From Neoarius graeffei (Eukaryota > Chordata > Actinopteri > Siluriformes > Ariidae): a DNA stretch of 64,000 nucleotides. Within the stretch, counting starts at the first letter, position 1; the number at the start of each line of letters is the position of its first letter. Below are positions 22,240-33,240 of the stretch, one piece after another. Location of the stretch: positions 7,750,001-7,814,000 of the forward strand of contig NC_083586.1 in assembly GCF_027579695.1 (NCBI RefSeq), in the 5' to 3' direction. Under the pieces are notes generated by a model, which saw nothing but the letters and a program-made list of their open reading frames with translations, was not told the DNA's origin and did no database searches. Made by a program: the position numbers and the translations under genes.

Positions 22240-24608
22240 CAAAGCATCCACCTGCCAAGCAAAAAAGGGAGCAGCCTGCACTTCACTGGTTATCTCGTCG
22301 GAAACAGTGGCAGCAAGTGCATTGATCAGGTCATTTTGAATGGTGTGAGCAAGGGCGTCAGGGGCATTTTGAATGTGGGGGGGGGACAACCTGGTGGGAG
22401 GTCTGGGGATCCTCCCCCTAGAAAAAAATTATGAATTAGATGCTATTTCCTGCATTCTGGTGTATTTTAATAGGTTGTTAAACACCTAACTTGACCAACA
22501 AAAGTGACTTAATTCAATGACTATTTTAGAGACAATTCAAAAAGTAGGCCTATTCATTCAACTAGTCAATATATTCATCCGCCTGTTTTTAAACCCACTG
22601 CTATGCCTAAGATCATTAAATGAATGTGACACAATTGATCACCAACAATGAGACAGAGCAGGATGTTTGAATCAAATTTCATATTATTTTCAACAAGTTT
22701 GTTACTATGTTCTGAAATCTATTTACATATTTACTGAAATGTATTTAGACCCCTGCTCTAGATTATGACTTTAAATGATAACTGAAAATTACATAACTGA
22801 ATGCACTCAAGTGCCCAGTGGAGGGTTTCCCCGCAGAAAATTACTTTTGTCACTGGAAAGGTTATGCTGTGCAGTTTCATGTGATATGATGGGAAGCACA
22901 AAAAATAAATAGCCTATACAACTTTTGCAAAGCAACCTTTGAAATCATGTAAGCAATACAAAATATGCATCTTTGCTGGCGACTTAGTCAAGGTGGCCGC
23001 CTGGAAACCCTGCAGTAACCTTAATCACTCACCTCAGGAACGGAACACTCTGCACTGTCCCTAGCTGGCCCTGCCTCTGACTCACTCTCAGTAGTATCAA
23101 TCTCCTATGTCAAGAGAGATCAAGATGGATTAAGCATTGTGTTTTTTTCTATTAACAACTGAAGTAAGTGAGCTTTAAACAGTCAAGAAATTAGCAGGAA
23201 CTAAAAGGAATTCGCTGTTGTTTCCAGTGGTCTTCTCATTATCAGCATTGTTTTATCCAGAAAATAAAGAAATACTAAACTTCAAATAGCCTACTAATAT
23301 TTTTGGATGCAATTATTTTATATGCTCAGTTTCATGTCAAGCAGCACTGAATTTGGATTAAATGATTGCTAACATCAAACTAGCTGACAGATTTCCTAAT
23401 GTTGACGAGCTGCTAACTGCATTAAGATTTATTTTGGGAGAAAAAAAACTGTCTTGTGGGGAAACTTTGATTTACTTTCCGCTTCTTTGAAAAGAATTTC
23501 CGTATGTCCATTGCCAGTAAACACACTTTATAGGAGCATACATTAAGCAAAGATACTGAATAACATAAAAGCTTTTATCAACCGTCTCTGCATTAAGATT
23601 AAGAACGTCGCGTCATTCCGATCTGATTTATAGTACATCGCGCTACATTCTATCCTTTCCATGCGAACGCTGAACTGGGTTGGAAAAAAAATAGAAGCTG
23701 CCGGTCTAACGTTATGCTTCTAGGCTACGGTGAGTTGAAGGCAAATCCCGGAGCGGATTTCCAGTGACATGTGAATTCTCCTATCGTTTAAGTGGAATGG
23801 ATTCTTTCGCGATATACCGCAGGGTGAACTAATATTTTATATTAAATGTGGAGGGGTCGAAACAAGCAATTTTGAAATGTGGAGGGGACACGTCCCCTTC
23901 ACTTTGTATAGCGGCGACGCCCATGGGTGTGAGACATACCAGTTAACACAGCTGATGACTGAAAATGTGTGGCTAGGACAGAGTCATATTTTGCTAATGT
24001 TTCAGTAAATTCTCTGTAATTCCCCTTGTTGTCTGATTCATGACTCTCATTGTGCCCCCTGAATGACAGTTCCTGACGGCCAAGCAATGAGGTAACATCT
24101 ATCAAACGTTTCAGGAAGGCCCTGTTTTGAGTGACTATTTCATTATGCCTTGCACACTGTATACGAGCACCTTCATCGATGGCATGTTCCACCCTGACCC
24201 TCCCCAGACAGCTAAGTCTTGCACATGAAGTGACATGCTCATTGCTCGTTTCATGCCTTTTGCAAGCCCTTTTGAAATTCACCAGGTCCCCAAACCCATC
24301 TTTTGACCAAACTAAATTTCCCTGAGAGGGCTTCATCAAAAGACATGGCCAACAGTACATTTTATTAGTCACAGGAGACCCAGTCAACCAGTTCACATTT
24401 TCATACCAAGACACCTGAAAAGACCTGTTATGACCTGCTGATTTTTGAAGGAGATTAAGCTTGGGCTTTGGTCTCTGCCTTGCTCTTTAATTCTCACTTT
24501 CTCCTCATATGGCAGAGTGTCAAAACGTTTTGACAAAAGCATGTCCACGACGTTTGCCATTATAGCAGATAGATACCAGCTGTTAGCAGCTAGCACTGCA
24601 GATCCCAA
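22240..24608 (-). pseudogene. hAT-B transposase (ZMYM1-like), deleted
   Basis: Minus strand. RFDTLPYEEKVRIKEQGRDQ near 24510 leads into a TTF-type finger (VNWLTGSPVTNKMYCWPCLL, CKRHETSNEHVTSC) and AIDEGARIQCARHNEIV. After SSAVLTG it is interrupted by element C. It resumes at 22349 with IQNDLINALAATVSDEITSE and FFAWQVD, ending just at the first catalytic Asp. The rest of the DDE domain is missing. A frame change lies near 24400-24440. Resembles zinc-finger MYM-type 1-like hAT proteins of fish. Confidence 0.78.
22350..23925. mobile_element. hAT-like element C inside B
   Basis: Termini CAAGGGCGTC at 22350 and CATGGGCGTC (complement) ending at 23925. Perfect 8-bp duplication ggtgtgag at 22342-22349 and 23926-23933. 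1576 bp with no open frame of note. Confidence 0.82.
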
Positions 24609-25411
24609 TAAGGCTCAAGCTAGCCTACAACCACGTTGATTGAACTACAAATGAAATAAACGAGTGAATTCACGAATGATCAAACTGATAGAATGGATGA
24701 AAGTTAACGGAGCACAACGAGTAATATTTACATTTATTTACAGAGTAATGTACAGAGACATCAATGAGAAGAAACTTTATATGAAAAGAAATTCAGACAG
24801 CACTTTGGCACACGACTACACTTTCTCGACATCCGCTAGGGACTGACTGATCATGCTTACCGTGTTCCTCGCCGACGCCGAAGTACAGCGACCGCCCTCC
24901 TCATGTCTTTCAAACACCACCTCCAATAATCCTTTATCAGCCCGGCTTCTTGGCCCTCCCATGTCTTGTTTACCCCCAGAGATACCCGGCTTCCCTGGAA
25001 GTGACAATTTTGTCGATTTTAACCAATAACAATTAGCCGAAATTGGCTGTTCAGAGCCGTCTCGTAGACTGCAACGGATACCCGGCTGCCAGCAAAGGTG
25101 ATTCTCGTAGCGAACTGCAAGTTTGTCAGACATCACTCAAATAAGTTACAGGATGACATAGGGATAGTTATGAACGTAAATACAATCTTGGGCATATATT
25201 ATGTTATGCAAGTTATTGTTTTACTGAGAATTCAATGTCGTAGATGCCGCAGTTTGGGGAGAGAATTTTAGGGGAAGTTCGGCTTCCCTTGTTGTCTCTG
25301 AGAAATTGCCCCTGCTCAAAATAATAGTACCAGCAAGAAATAAAAGTTACTTTCACCCCTGGTTGCAGGCAAGCTGGAGCCTATCCCAGCTGACTACGGG
25401 CGAATGGCAAA

Positions 25412-26229
25412 ATAAAAAAAAAAAAGAAGAAAGTTCAATTGCAGTTCTAAACATATTTAGGGTGTTTGTTACTCACTTTTTGTCTCTCCCATGACGTTAT
25501 TCCTCTCTCTTACAGCATCCATTACAATTACTTGCAAATTGTTGATTATGCAAATTAGACGATGACGTCATTTATCGACTTCTAGTGACTTTAAGGGCAG
25601 CCAATAGCGACTTTCCTTACTGAGGAGTTGGCAACACTGTAGACGATTCATGAAAACACTGACTGGATTCAGGTCAACTTGTCAGATCCCAAAGGATTTC
25701 GCAATGATTTCAAAATCAACATCGCTATTTAGAATTAAATTCATACAACTCATCATTTCTATTAATTCATTTTTACACGTTTTCTTTCTCTTTCAGCTTG
25801 TTGCTTTGTTTGTGAAAGATTTCTTCGCCTTTCTCTCACTCTTTCACGTCTTCTTTCCTTTTCTTCCTCTGTCAAAACTCAATTTCTCTTCCCTGTTTTG
25901 ACTCCATCTTTCTCTCATTGGTTAACTTGTTCTGACATCTTTTTAAAGTTTGTAAAAATGATAATTATTTTGTTGCACTGTTTGAGTTGTTCTCGGTGGA
26001 AAAAAAACAATAAATCTTTATCTGTATTCTTTATCTGTATCTAATTATCTGTAGACAAAAATAAGTTATATAGGCGCGCTTGCACTTCTAGTTCCTGCCA
26101 AAATCAAACAGCCAATCAGAATCGCGAGGGACATGGACTGACTGACGTACATGGCTGAGATCCCTGTGTGTCCATGAAAAAATCAACTCGATGGGTTACC
26201 ATATTAAGTATGGAGTTCAGCCCGCATGA
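25412..26229. other. Non-coding, no gene seen
   Basis: AT/TC-rich sequence. A pyrimidine-rich zone lies at 25770-25920. Confidence 0.4.
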
Positions 26230-26431
26230 ATTAAAGCTCCGCTACAAAAATGAACATGTATATGGCCATGGGGTTCCTACTACCCTTCTGTATAGCTGTG
26301 AAACTTGGACAACCTACCGTCATCATATTAAGCTACTGGAGCAGTTTCAACAGTGCTGTCTAAGATCCATATGTGGCATCAAAGTGGCAAGACAAGGTCT
26401 CTAATGTGCAGGTCCTAAAGCACTGTCATGT

Positions 26432-27045
26432 TAGCCTGGCTAACGCGACTTTAAAGCTCTCCAAGCATTTGGTCTGGCTAAGCTATTAAGCCAAACCGTT
26501 TCCCAGAGCCCATGGTTGACCCGCCTCCCTGAAATGCCTCAGTTTGCTACTGGTCGATGCCAGAAAAGGCTGTCACGAAGCTTAAACCAATTACATCACT
26601 CTTTCCTCTGACGTATGCGACGCGACGGGGCTAACTGGTAGATTAAACTCTTACCGAAGCCGGTCGGGAGCAAGGCAAAAACGTCCTTCCTTTCAATAAA
26701 TACCTCCAGGGCTGCTCTTTGCTCTGTTTTCAATGAGAACTTCCCGTTGAATGCTTTCAATACAGCATCTACCGCTGTGTTAAAGGCTTGCCACTGCTCC
26801 ATGTTCATGATGTGAATGAAGCGCTTCCGGCATAGATTCTGTAAACAATCTATGGCTTCCGGTCGCAGTTCTACTACGTCACTGCCTTGAACACGCCTCT
26901 ACCCTGGGCCATTGGAGATGCTCAAAGTTGATTGGTTCCCGATTTTTCGGGAGCTTGGAAATGCTGTAGATAGCCTGCCTGGCCAGACTAAGCTCGGAAC
27001 AGGCCCTCGTGTTGCGTCACGCTTAGGATGGGTGGGCCCAGGCTA
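26432..27045. mobile_element. Small TIR element carrying a RecQ-like fragment
   Basis: Termini TAGCCTGGCTAA at 26432 and, at 27045, the complement of TAGCCTGGGCCC. A perfect 9-bp duplication ctgtcatgt flanks it (26423-26431, 27046-27054). 9 bp would fit MULE-type elements, but the family is not certain. Confidence 0.65.
26596..26808 (-). pseudogene. RecQ-like helicase N-terminal fragment
   Basis: Reads MNMEQWQAFNTAVDAVLKAF, then FSLKTEQRAALEVFIERKDV and LLPTGFGKSLIYQLAP. GFGKS is a Walker A motif and the TEQRAALE stretch a Q-motif-like region, as in RecQ-type DExH helicases. Only motif I and what precedes it are present; helicase motifs II-VI are missing. The sequence then runs into unrelated residues. 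The fragment is central in a 614-bp TIR element, so it is either a captured exon or the relic of an element-encoded helicase. Confidence 0.6.
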
Positions 27046-27524
27046 CTGTCATGTACCGAGTATAGAAAGTCAAATCATCAAAGCACAGCTTCATTGGGTG
27101 GGACATATTGCCAGAATGCAAGATTCCAGGATACTCAAAGCCATTTTCTTTGGTCAACTTAGCAATGGAAAGAGAGCTGTTGGCAGACCAAGATTAGGAT
27201 ACAAAGACAATCTCAAGCAGAACTTCAAGGCGTGTGATATTAGCCCAGATAGCTTGGAAAGTAGTGATGTGCGTGTGATGTATGCCAGAAGGGTATTCGG
27301 ACATTTGAGGAGAACAGAACCAAACTTTTAATCGCCAAGAGGGCTAAGAGGAAGGATAACTCTGCTGCAGAGAACTGCCCATATATTTGTGAAGCTTGTA
27401 ATTGCAGTTGCCAATCACAGATCGGCTTCCTGGCACAGAAAAGAACTCGGCATCATTAACTGTGTCACTGGATACTCATGCATCATCAACAATTTGAGAA
27501 TCTATCATATATGTATTTCACCTT

Positions 27525-27665
27525 CTCCAGGTTTTATTACGTTACAGACTTTTTCTACAATAGATGGAGTTCACTTTTTGTCACAAAATTCGACACAAAA
27601 TAACCCATAATGACAAAGTGAAAGCAGATTTTTAGACATTTGTGCTAATTTATTAAAAATTAAAA
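27525..27665. mobile_element. Possible Tc1/mariner terminal fragment, other family
   Basis: ataatgacaaagtgaaagca and the adjoining ttttattacgttacagactt resemble terminal-repeat sequence common in another fish Tc1 family. No transposase part is left. Confidence 0.35.
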
Positions 27666-28558
27666 TTTGAAATAACATACAGTGGTGCTTGAAAGTTTGT
27701 GAACCCTTTAGAATTTTCTATATTACTGCATCAATATGAGCTTAAATATAATCAGATTTTCACACAAGTCCTAAAAGTAGATAAAGAGAACCCAGTTAAA
27801 CAAATGAGACAAAAATATTATACTTGGTCATTTATTTATTGAGGAAAATGATCCAATATTACATATTTGTGAGTGACAAAAGTATGTGAACATTTGCTTT
27901 CAGTATCTGGTGTGACCCCCTTGTGCAGCAATAACTGCAACTAAACATTTCCAGTCACTATTGATTAGTCCTGCACACCAACTTGGAGGAATTTTAGTGC
28001 ATTCCTCCATACAGAACAGCTTCAACTCTGGGATGTTGGTGGGTTTCCTCACATGAACGGCTTGCTTCAGGTCCTTCCACAACATTTTGATTGGATTAAG
28101 GTCAGGACTTTGACTTGGCCATTCCAAAACATTAACTTTATTCTTCTTTAACCATTCTTTGGTAGAACAACTTGTGTGCTTAGGGTCATTGTCTTGCTGC
28201 ATGACCCACCTTCTCTTGAGATTCAGTTCATGGACATATGTCCTGACATTTTCCTTTAGAATTCATTGTTCCATTTATGATGGCAAGCCATCCTGGCCCA
28301 GATGCAGCAAAACAGGCCCAAACCATACTACCACCACCATGTTTCACCGATAGGATAAGGTTCTTATGCTGGAATGCAGTGTTTTCCTTTCTCCAAACAT
28401 AACGCTTCTCATTTAAACCAAAAAGTTCTATTTTGGTCTCATCCATCCATAAAAATTTTTTCAATAGCCTTCTGGCTTATCCACTTGCTCTTTAGAAAAC
28501 TGCAAATGAGCAGCAATGTTCTTTTTGGAGAGCAGTGGCTTTCTCCTTGCAACCCTGC

Positions 28559-29013
28559 TGTAGTTTCCTAGGTTCCAGTTGAACTTTAGCTTGACGCTCA
28601 GCAAACTCCCTCATCCCAAAAAACATTTGAAAACATTCCACAAGTCCACTTCTTATGTTTAACTGTTTACTTGAAACTCTTAAAAGCAACATTACAAAAA
28701 TGAAGACAGTTATCCATAAAATATACACAGATTTTGAGGGTATAGCATGGAGGGAGAGAGAGAGGTCAAAAAACTATTTCGCTCCAATCTCCTTTCTATT
28801 TCCTATTTCACCCCACATATCAAAATAAAGCACCCCAATAGTGGGCATCAGGATCACATTAAAAGTCTGTGGTGAGAACCTTACAGAGCAAATCAAATGC
28901 ATTTTAACATTTTTAAATCAAGAAATTATAAATATTTATTGTATTAATTAACTTATACCCTTTTAAATGTAAAATTATTTTAAACTTAAATAGACTGCAT
29001 TTAGGCTCCTACA
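28559..29013 (-). repeat. BEL/Pao LTR (3' side of element)
   Basis: 455 bp; matches 61942-62467 throughout. TG...CA ends. Confidence 0.88.
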
Positions 29014-29148
29014 TTTCCAGCCCCTAATTGTTACCAATGCCACTGAGACAATTACTAAAAATGTAAACTGAAGGAGCCTAATGATGCAGATCATCTTGCT
29101 TTTAGTTAAACTTAGTCAAAACTGAACAACAACTTTAGCTCCAGTCCA

Positions 29149-29208
29149 TAACTATATTCCTCTACCCCAGACAGGGCAATTCCTGTCTGGGGTAGAGGAA
29201 TATAGTTA
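29149..29208. repeat. Near-perfect 60-bp hairpin
   Basis: Arms actatattcctctacccc / ggggtagaggaatatagt with agacagg inside. Directly followed by a CA microsatellite (29213-29238). It lies between the LTR and the integrase-tail region of the LTR fossil. Confidence 0.85.
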
Positions 29209-29209
29209 A

Positions 29210-29239
<30 letters not shown>

Positions 29240-29240
<1 letters not shown>

Positions 29241-29636
29241 AATTCCATTAATCCCCCTCAGATTCTTGCAGCAGGCACAGCTTTGTTACTGGGCACAAAA
29301 GTTCATTGGTCCGGGTCTTGACCTTCACCTGACGAACGAAGCCTCTCCTGTCAGGAAAAGTCTCTATGATCTTTCCAAGCGGCCAGGAGTTTCTGGGTGA
29401 TGTATCGTCCACAATCAGCACCACGTCACTGACACAGAAGCTTCTTTGAGGTGTTGACCATTGTTGACGTTCTTGGAGCTGTGTGAGGTACTCTTTGCAC
29501 CAGCGCCTCCAGAATATGTCCGTGAGATACTGGACTTGTCTCCATCTTCAATTTGCGTACTGATCATCTTTGTTGAACACTCCTGGAGGCAGCTCAGGTT
29601 TGACTTTCAGTAACAAAAGGTGATTACCCCAACAAC
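29240..29636 (-). pseudogene. BEL/Pao integrase C-terminal region (fossil)
   Basis: A DUF5641-like tail (motifs such as KEYLTQLQERQQW and VVLIVDDTSPRNSWPLG in minus sense). It is the end of the pol region of the LTR fossil, cut off from the rest by the 18.1-kb element. Confidence 0.7.
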
Positions 29637-29699
29637 ACATGCATGTAGGGCCGACATCGGGCCAATGTATGTCAGCTCCGTCCGCCAGACGTCGCATGG

Positions 29700-30690
29700 A
29701 TATCTTTTGCTCATTGCTATGATGTCACCGAGATGTCGGCCAGCCATCTTAAATGACTACTGGCCGATGTCTAAACGATTCAAGGCTTTGATCACGGGCC
29801 GACGTATTTAAGATGCGACGCTACCCCCCTCCCCCCCACAATTTAACATTTAAAGTACACAGTATTGCATCATCACCAGTGTTCCGTGTAGCCAGCGACC
29901 CTCTCTCTCTGCCCATCCAATGCTGGCCTCCTGAAACAAAAAAGGCAAGACATACCCAGAGACCTGTCCTAGATCAGCCCAATCTCCCATCACCCAAATG
30001 CACACGAGTCACACCTGGCCATTAACGACATGTTGTTAGTCTTTATTAAATGGATGGTGTTGAAAAGGAAAAAAAAAAAGTTAAGCACACCACTCAATCA
30101 CAGCACACTTAAACAAAATCACAGGGGGGAAAAAAAATCTATTTAAAATCATTGTATATTAGGTAATTTCACATATACCATGTAATTTTAATAGTGTTAT
30201 AATAGTGTAATAGTTAAGTGTTTAAGAAGTGTTACAGAACTTAGACATCATTTTGTTTTGTCACCACCTGTTCTCAAACTGACACACACACACACACACC
30301 TCTTGCATAACAACCATTAACACATACACAGCAGGCACACACACACACACACTTGATTGTTTAATTTAAAACGACCAATTAAAACACAGCATCCAAATAC
30401 ACAGTACAGAGAAATTACTGTCTCTCAGATAATACAATATACACAAATGTAACAGAAGTCATTGCATTGTGTTGTAACCAGTCTTTATTCTGCAGGTCCA
30501 AAACAAAGGCACTTTGTGAATGGTGTGGCAGTGTCCAATGGCAATGGCACTTGTATTTGAAAAACTGGGCTCTACAGTATATAGGGGAATTGATGATTAC
30601 ATTTGAAAAACAAACAGGGAAGAGCCCCAACACATTCCCATAACTAACTGCGTTCTTAAAGTGACAGCGGATTATTACTATACACAATGG
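29700..30690 (-). other. 3' region of the element's gene, no exon resolved
   Basis: An AATAAA in minus sense (30038-30043) may be the polyadenylation signal of the DUF4806-like gene. CA repeats lie at 30283-30299 and 30339-30351. No convincing coding exon. Confidence 0.35.
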
Positions 30691-31530
30691 CGAGTGGATC
30701 TACTGAACCTATTACACAGGCCTCCAACTAAATGGCGATGAGCACATAGACAGTGTACACACACAGGCCTCTAACTTACTGTAAACGGCCACTGACACGG
30801 ACAGGACGCGTGCGCGCGCGCACACGCCTCTAACTAAAACGGCCATGGACGTAGATGATGTACAGACACACACCTCTAACTTAAACAGTCATGGACGCAG
30901 ACAGTGGACACACACGGGCTTCTAACTTAAACAGCCACTCACACAGACAGTATATACACACACACACACACAGCCCCGTAACTTAAACAGCTATGGACAC
31001 AGAGACAGTAAACACACAGGCCTCTAACTAAAACGGCCATGGACGTAGACGATGGGGCGGCACGGTGGTGTAGTGGTTAGCGCTGTCGCCTCACAGCAAG
31101 AAGGTCCGGGTTCGAGCCCCGTGGCCGGCGAGGGCCTTTCTGTGTGGAGTTTGCATGTTCTCCCCGTGTCCGCGTGGGTTTCCTCCGGGTGCTCCGGTTT
31201 CCCCCCCACAGTCCAAAGACATGCAGGTTAGGTTAACTGGTGACTCTAAATTGACCGTAGGTGTGAATGGTTGTCTGTGTCTATGTGTCAGCCCTGTGAT
31301 GACCTGGCGACTTGTCCAGGGTGTACCCTGCCTTTTGCCCGTAGTCAGCTGGGATAGGCTCCAGCTTGCCTGCGACCCTGTAGAACAGGATAAAGCGGCT
31401 AGAGATAATGAGATGAGACGTAGACGATGTACAGACACACACACACACAGCCCCGTAACTTAAACGGCTATGGACACAGTGTACACACACAGGCCTCTAA
31501 CTTAAACACTGATGTATAGAAAGCCTCTGT
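30690..31530. repeat. Minisatellite with CA runs, ~45-55-bp units
   Basis: Degenerate units of the form ggcctctaacttaaacggcc-atggacacagacagt-gtacacacac. A SINE is inserted at 31055-31416. Further blocks of the same unit are at 34917-34990 and 39680-39845. Confidence 0.8.
31055..31416 (+). mobile_element. tRNA-derived fish SINE, copy 3
   Basis: Perfect 13-bp duplication gacgtagacgatg (31042-31054, 31417-31429). Lacks the gtgagtgtgaat duplication of copies 1 and 2. Confidence 0.85.
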
Positions 31531-31799
31531 CCATCCTCAGTCACTGCAAGCTGGCAGCCCTCTCTTCTGCAAAACAAAGACAAAATGCCAATAAGGAAGC
31601 AAAAACGTAAGAACTCATTAAATATCTTGGCTCCACCCATCTACTATCTTAAAAATCCCCAGCCCACCCACCTCAACCAACATTTTGTATGCTCTGACCA
31701 TGCCCTATATGAATTTGAATGTTAACAATGAAAATGTTGTTTCCATCATGCCCACTGAAAGCAATTCATTCATACACACTTTTGGCTTAGTAGGTAATA

Positions 31800-33203
31800 G
31801 ATCTAACTACCTAGTTGTTTGGGTCCTCCACTGTCGACGGCAGCCATCCAACCGGTCCCCGCTCAATCGGAGCCAGTTTTTTTTACCTCCTTCTCCACAT
31901 CCGACTCGGTGACACAGTTATTGTTTTTGAGCACTGATGCTATAAGAGACAATATGACGCAAATTACCACATTGCATAGACCACCTTATTTTGGGAAATT
32001 GTTTCTTTGTAGTCAACCCATAGTTAGGCAATAAATACATACCATCAAAATATAGAAGTAAAACGGATGAGTAAATAACAGTATTTTATCTCAGACATAA
32101 GGTCTAAATTAAAGAAATGGAACTTCCCCTTAAAAGGATAGTTCGGGATTTTTGACATGAATCTGTATGGCATCCCCATCAATAGTGTCGTGCAAACACA
32201 CTGACTTACCCCTGACAGCATCCTGCGAGTCCAGTTCTTGTCCAGACGAAAGTAGTCCGGCAAGTTTGTTGGGGTCACGAAAGTAAAACGTTTTTCGTCT
32301 CAAAACAGTGTGTGTTCAAAAAAGTGATATATTTGCATCACAAAACCGTTGCCAAATAAAAAGTCAGACCTCGAAATCGCTTGGCATTATTTTCTCTCCC
32401 TTCTCATCACTGCGCGCTGCTGCCAGGTGACAGCCACGGCTGTTTCATTCATTGTTTTAGTGATGGGAATTTCGGCTCTTTTTCGGGAGCTGGCTCTTTT
32501 GGCTCTTCTTACTATAAGGAGCCGGCTCTTTCGGCTCCCAAACGGCTCCTGAGATTTTATTTTTGATTTAATTGCTGCAATTAACTAGTTAATTAATTAC
32601 ATTATATTTTATCAATAGGATGTTTTCCATTTTATTTTTTAGTTTTTGTAGCCATTGTAAAGCTTTGTAAAGTATAGCAGTGTAACAATGTTCTAGCTAT
32701 AGAAATAAAACTTACCAATTAATAAATTATTTTCTCACAAACAATGCAAAACTGTGTTATATTACCAATATAAAATACACAGACATCAACTGTTTATCCT
32801 TTATGGCTTTATTTCACACTCGACCTTGAACAAAATGCCACAAAATAAATTATGAAGTATAAATCAGGCCTAAGAAACTATGAAGCAAAGTTGGAAATTA
32901 TTTTAACAAACACAGAACAATGTGCAACAAAATATGTGGCACCTTGAGCGCATGTAAAAAGAGAAAAAAGTGCCGCACTCTGCTCCACCAGTAATGAGAA
33001 GCCGCTGGAACAGCAAATATGCTCCTGTTATAATGACTGCTGTCTCGTTGTATACCGCAGATTAATCTGGCCATGCCAAGGCGGTTGCCGACTGAACCTG
33101 TCAATTTATGAGTGACAATTTATATCATGAGCTTTAGGAATTCACGGCAACAAAACAATGATCGTGGTTGTCAAATAGACAATCATCCTTCAGCTGAGCT
33201 GAA

Positions 33204-33240
<37 letters not shown>

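Larger units (their letters stand above)
22165..25314 (-). mobile_element. hAT element B inside A
   Basis: Starts CAGTGGCGGCTGCTGG and ends with the complement of CAGGGGCAATTTC. It is flanked by a perfect 8-bp duplication ctcaaaat at 22157-22164 and 25315-25322. Carries an internally deleted transposase on the minus strand. Confidence 0.88.
21664..25361. mobile_element. Outer hAT-like element A (non-autonomous)
   Basis: Termini CAGGGGTGAAAGTAA at 21664 and its exact complement ending 25361. The flanking 8 bp are gtcacagg (21656-21663) and gttgcagg (25362-25369); intact SINE copies read gtcgcagg there, so each side has one change. About 550 bp of its own sequence (21664-22164 and 25315-25361), with no coding region. 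Confidence 0.82.
21606..25411 (-). mobile_element. SINE fragment split by nested hATs
   Basis: 21606-21663 (tcatctcatctcattatctc ... cagggtcacagg) and 25362-25411 (gttgcaggcaagctggagcc ... gactacgggcga) are adjacent parts of the minus-strand SINE. They are separated by the hAT at 21664-25361. The SINE is truncated beyond 25411. Confidence 0.8.
26230..27360 (+). mobile_element. RTE-like LINE fragment, interrupted
   Basis: 26270-26425 reads TTLLYSCETWTTYRHHIKLL and FQQCCLRSICGIK. 27064-27260 continues IIKAQLHWVGHIARMQDSRI and GKRAVGRPRLGYKDNLKQN. This is the C-terminal region after the RT of an RTE-like LINE. A 614-bp element is inserted between, with duplication ctgtcatgt. Old and open only in pieces. 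Confidence 0.65.

Noticed and set aside
23899-24608. Host ZMYM1-type gene
   Set aside because: It lies between hAT ends with a perfect 8-bp duplication and is cut short before the catalytic domain.
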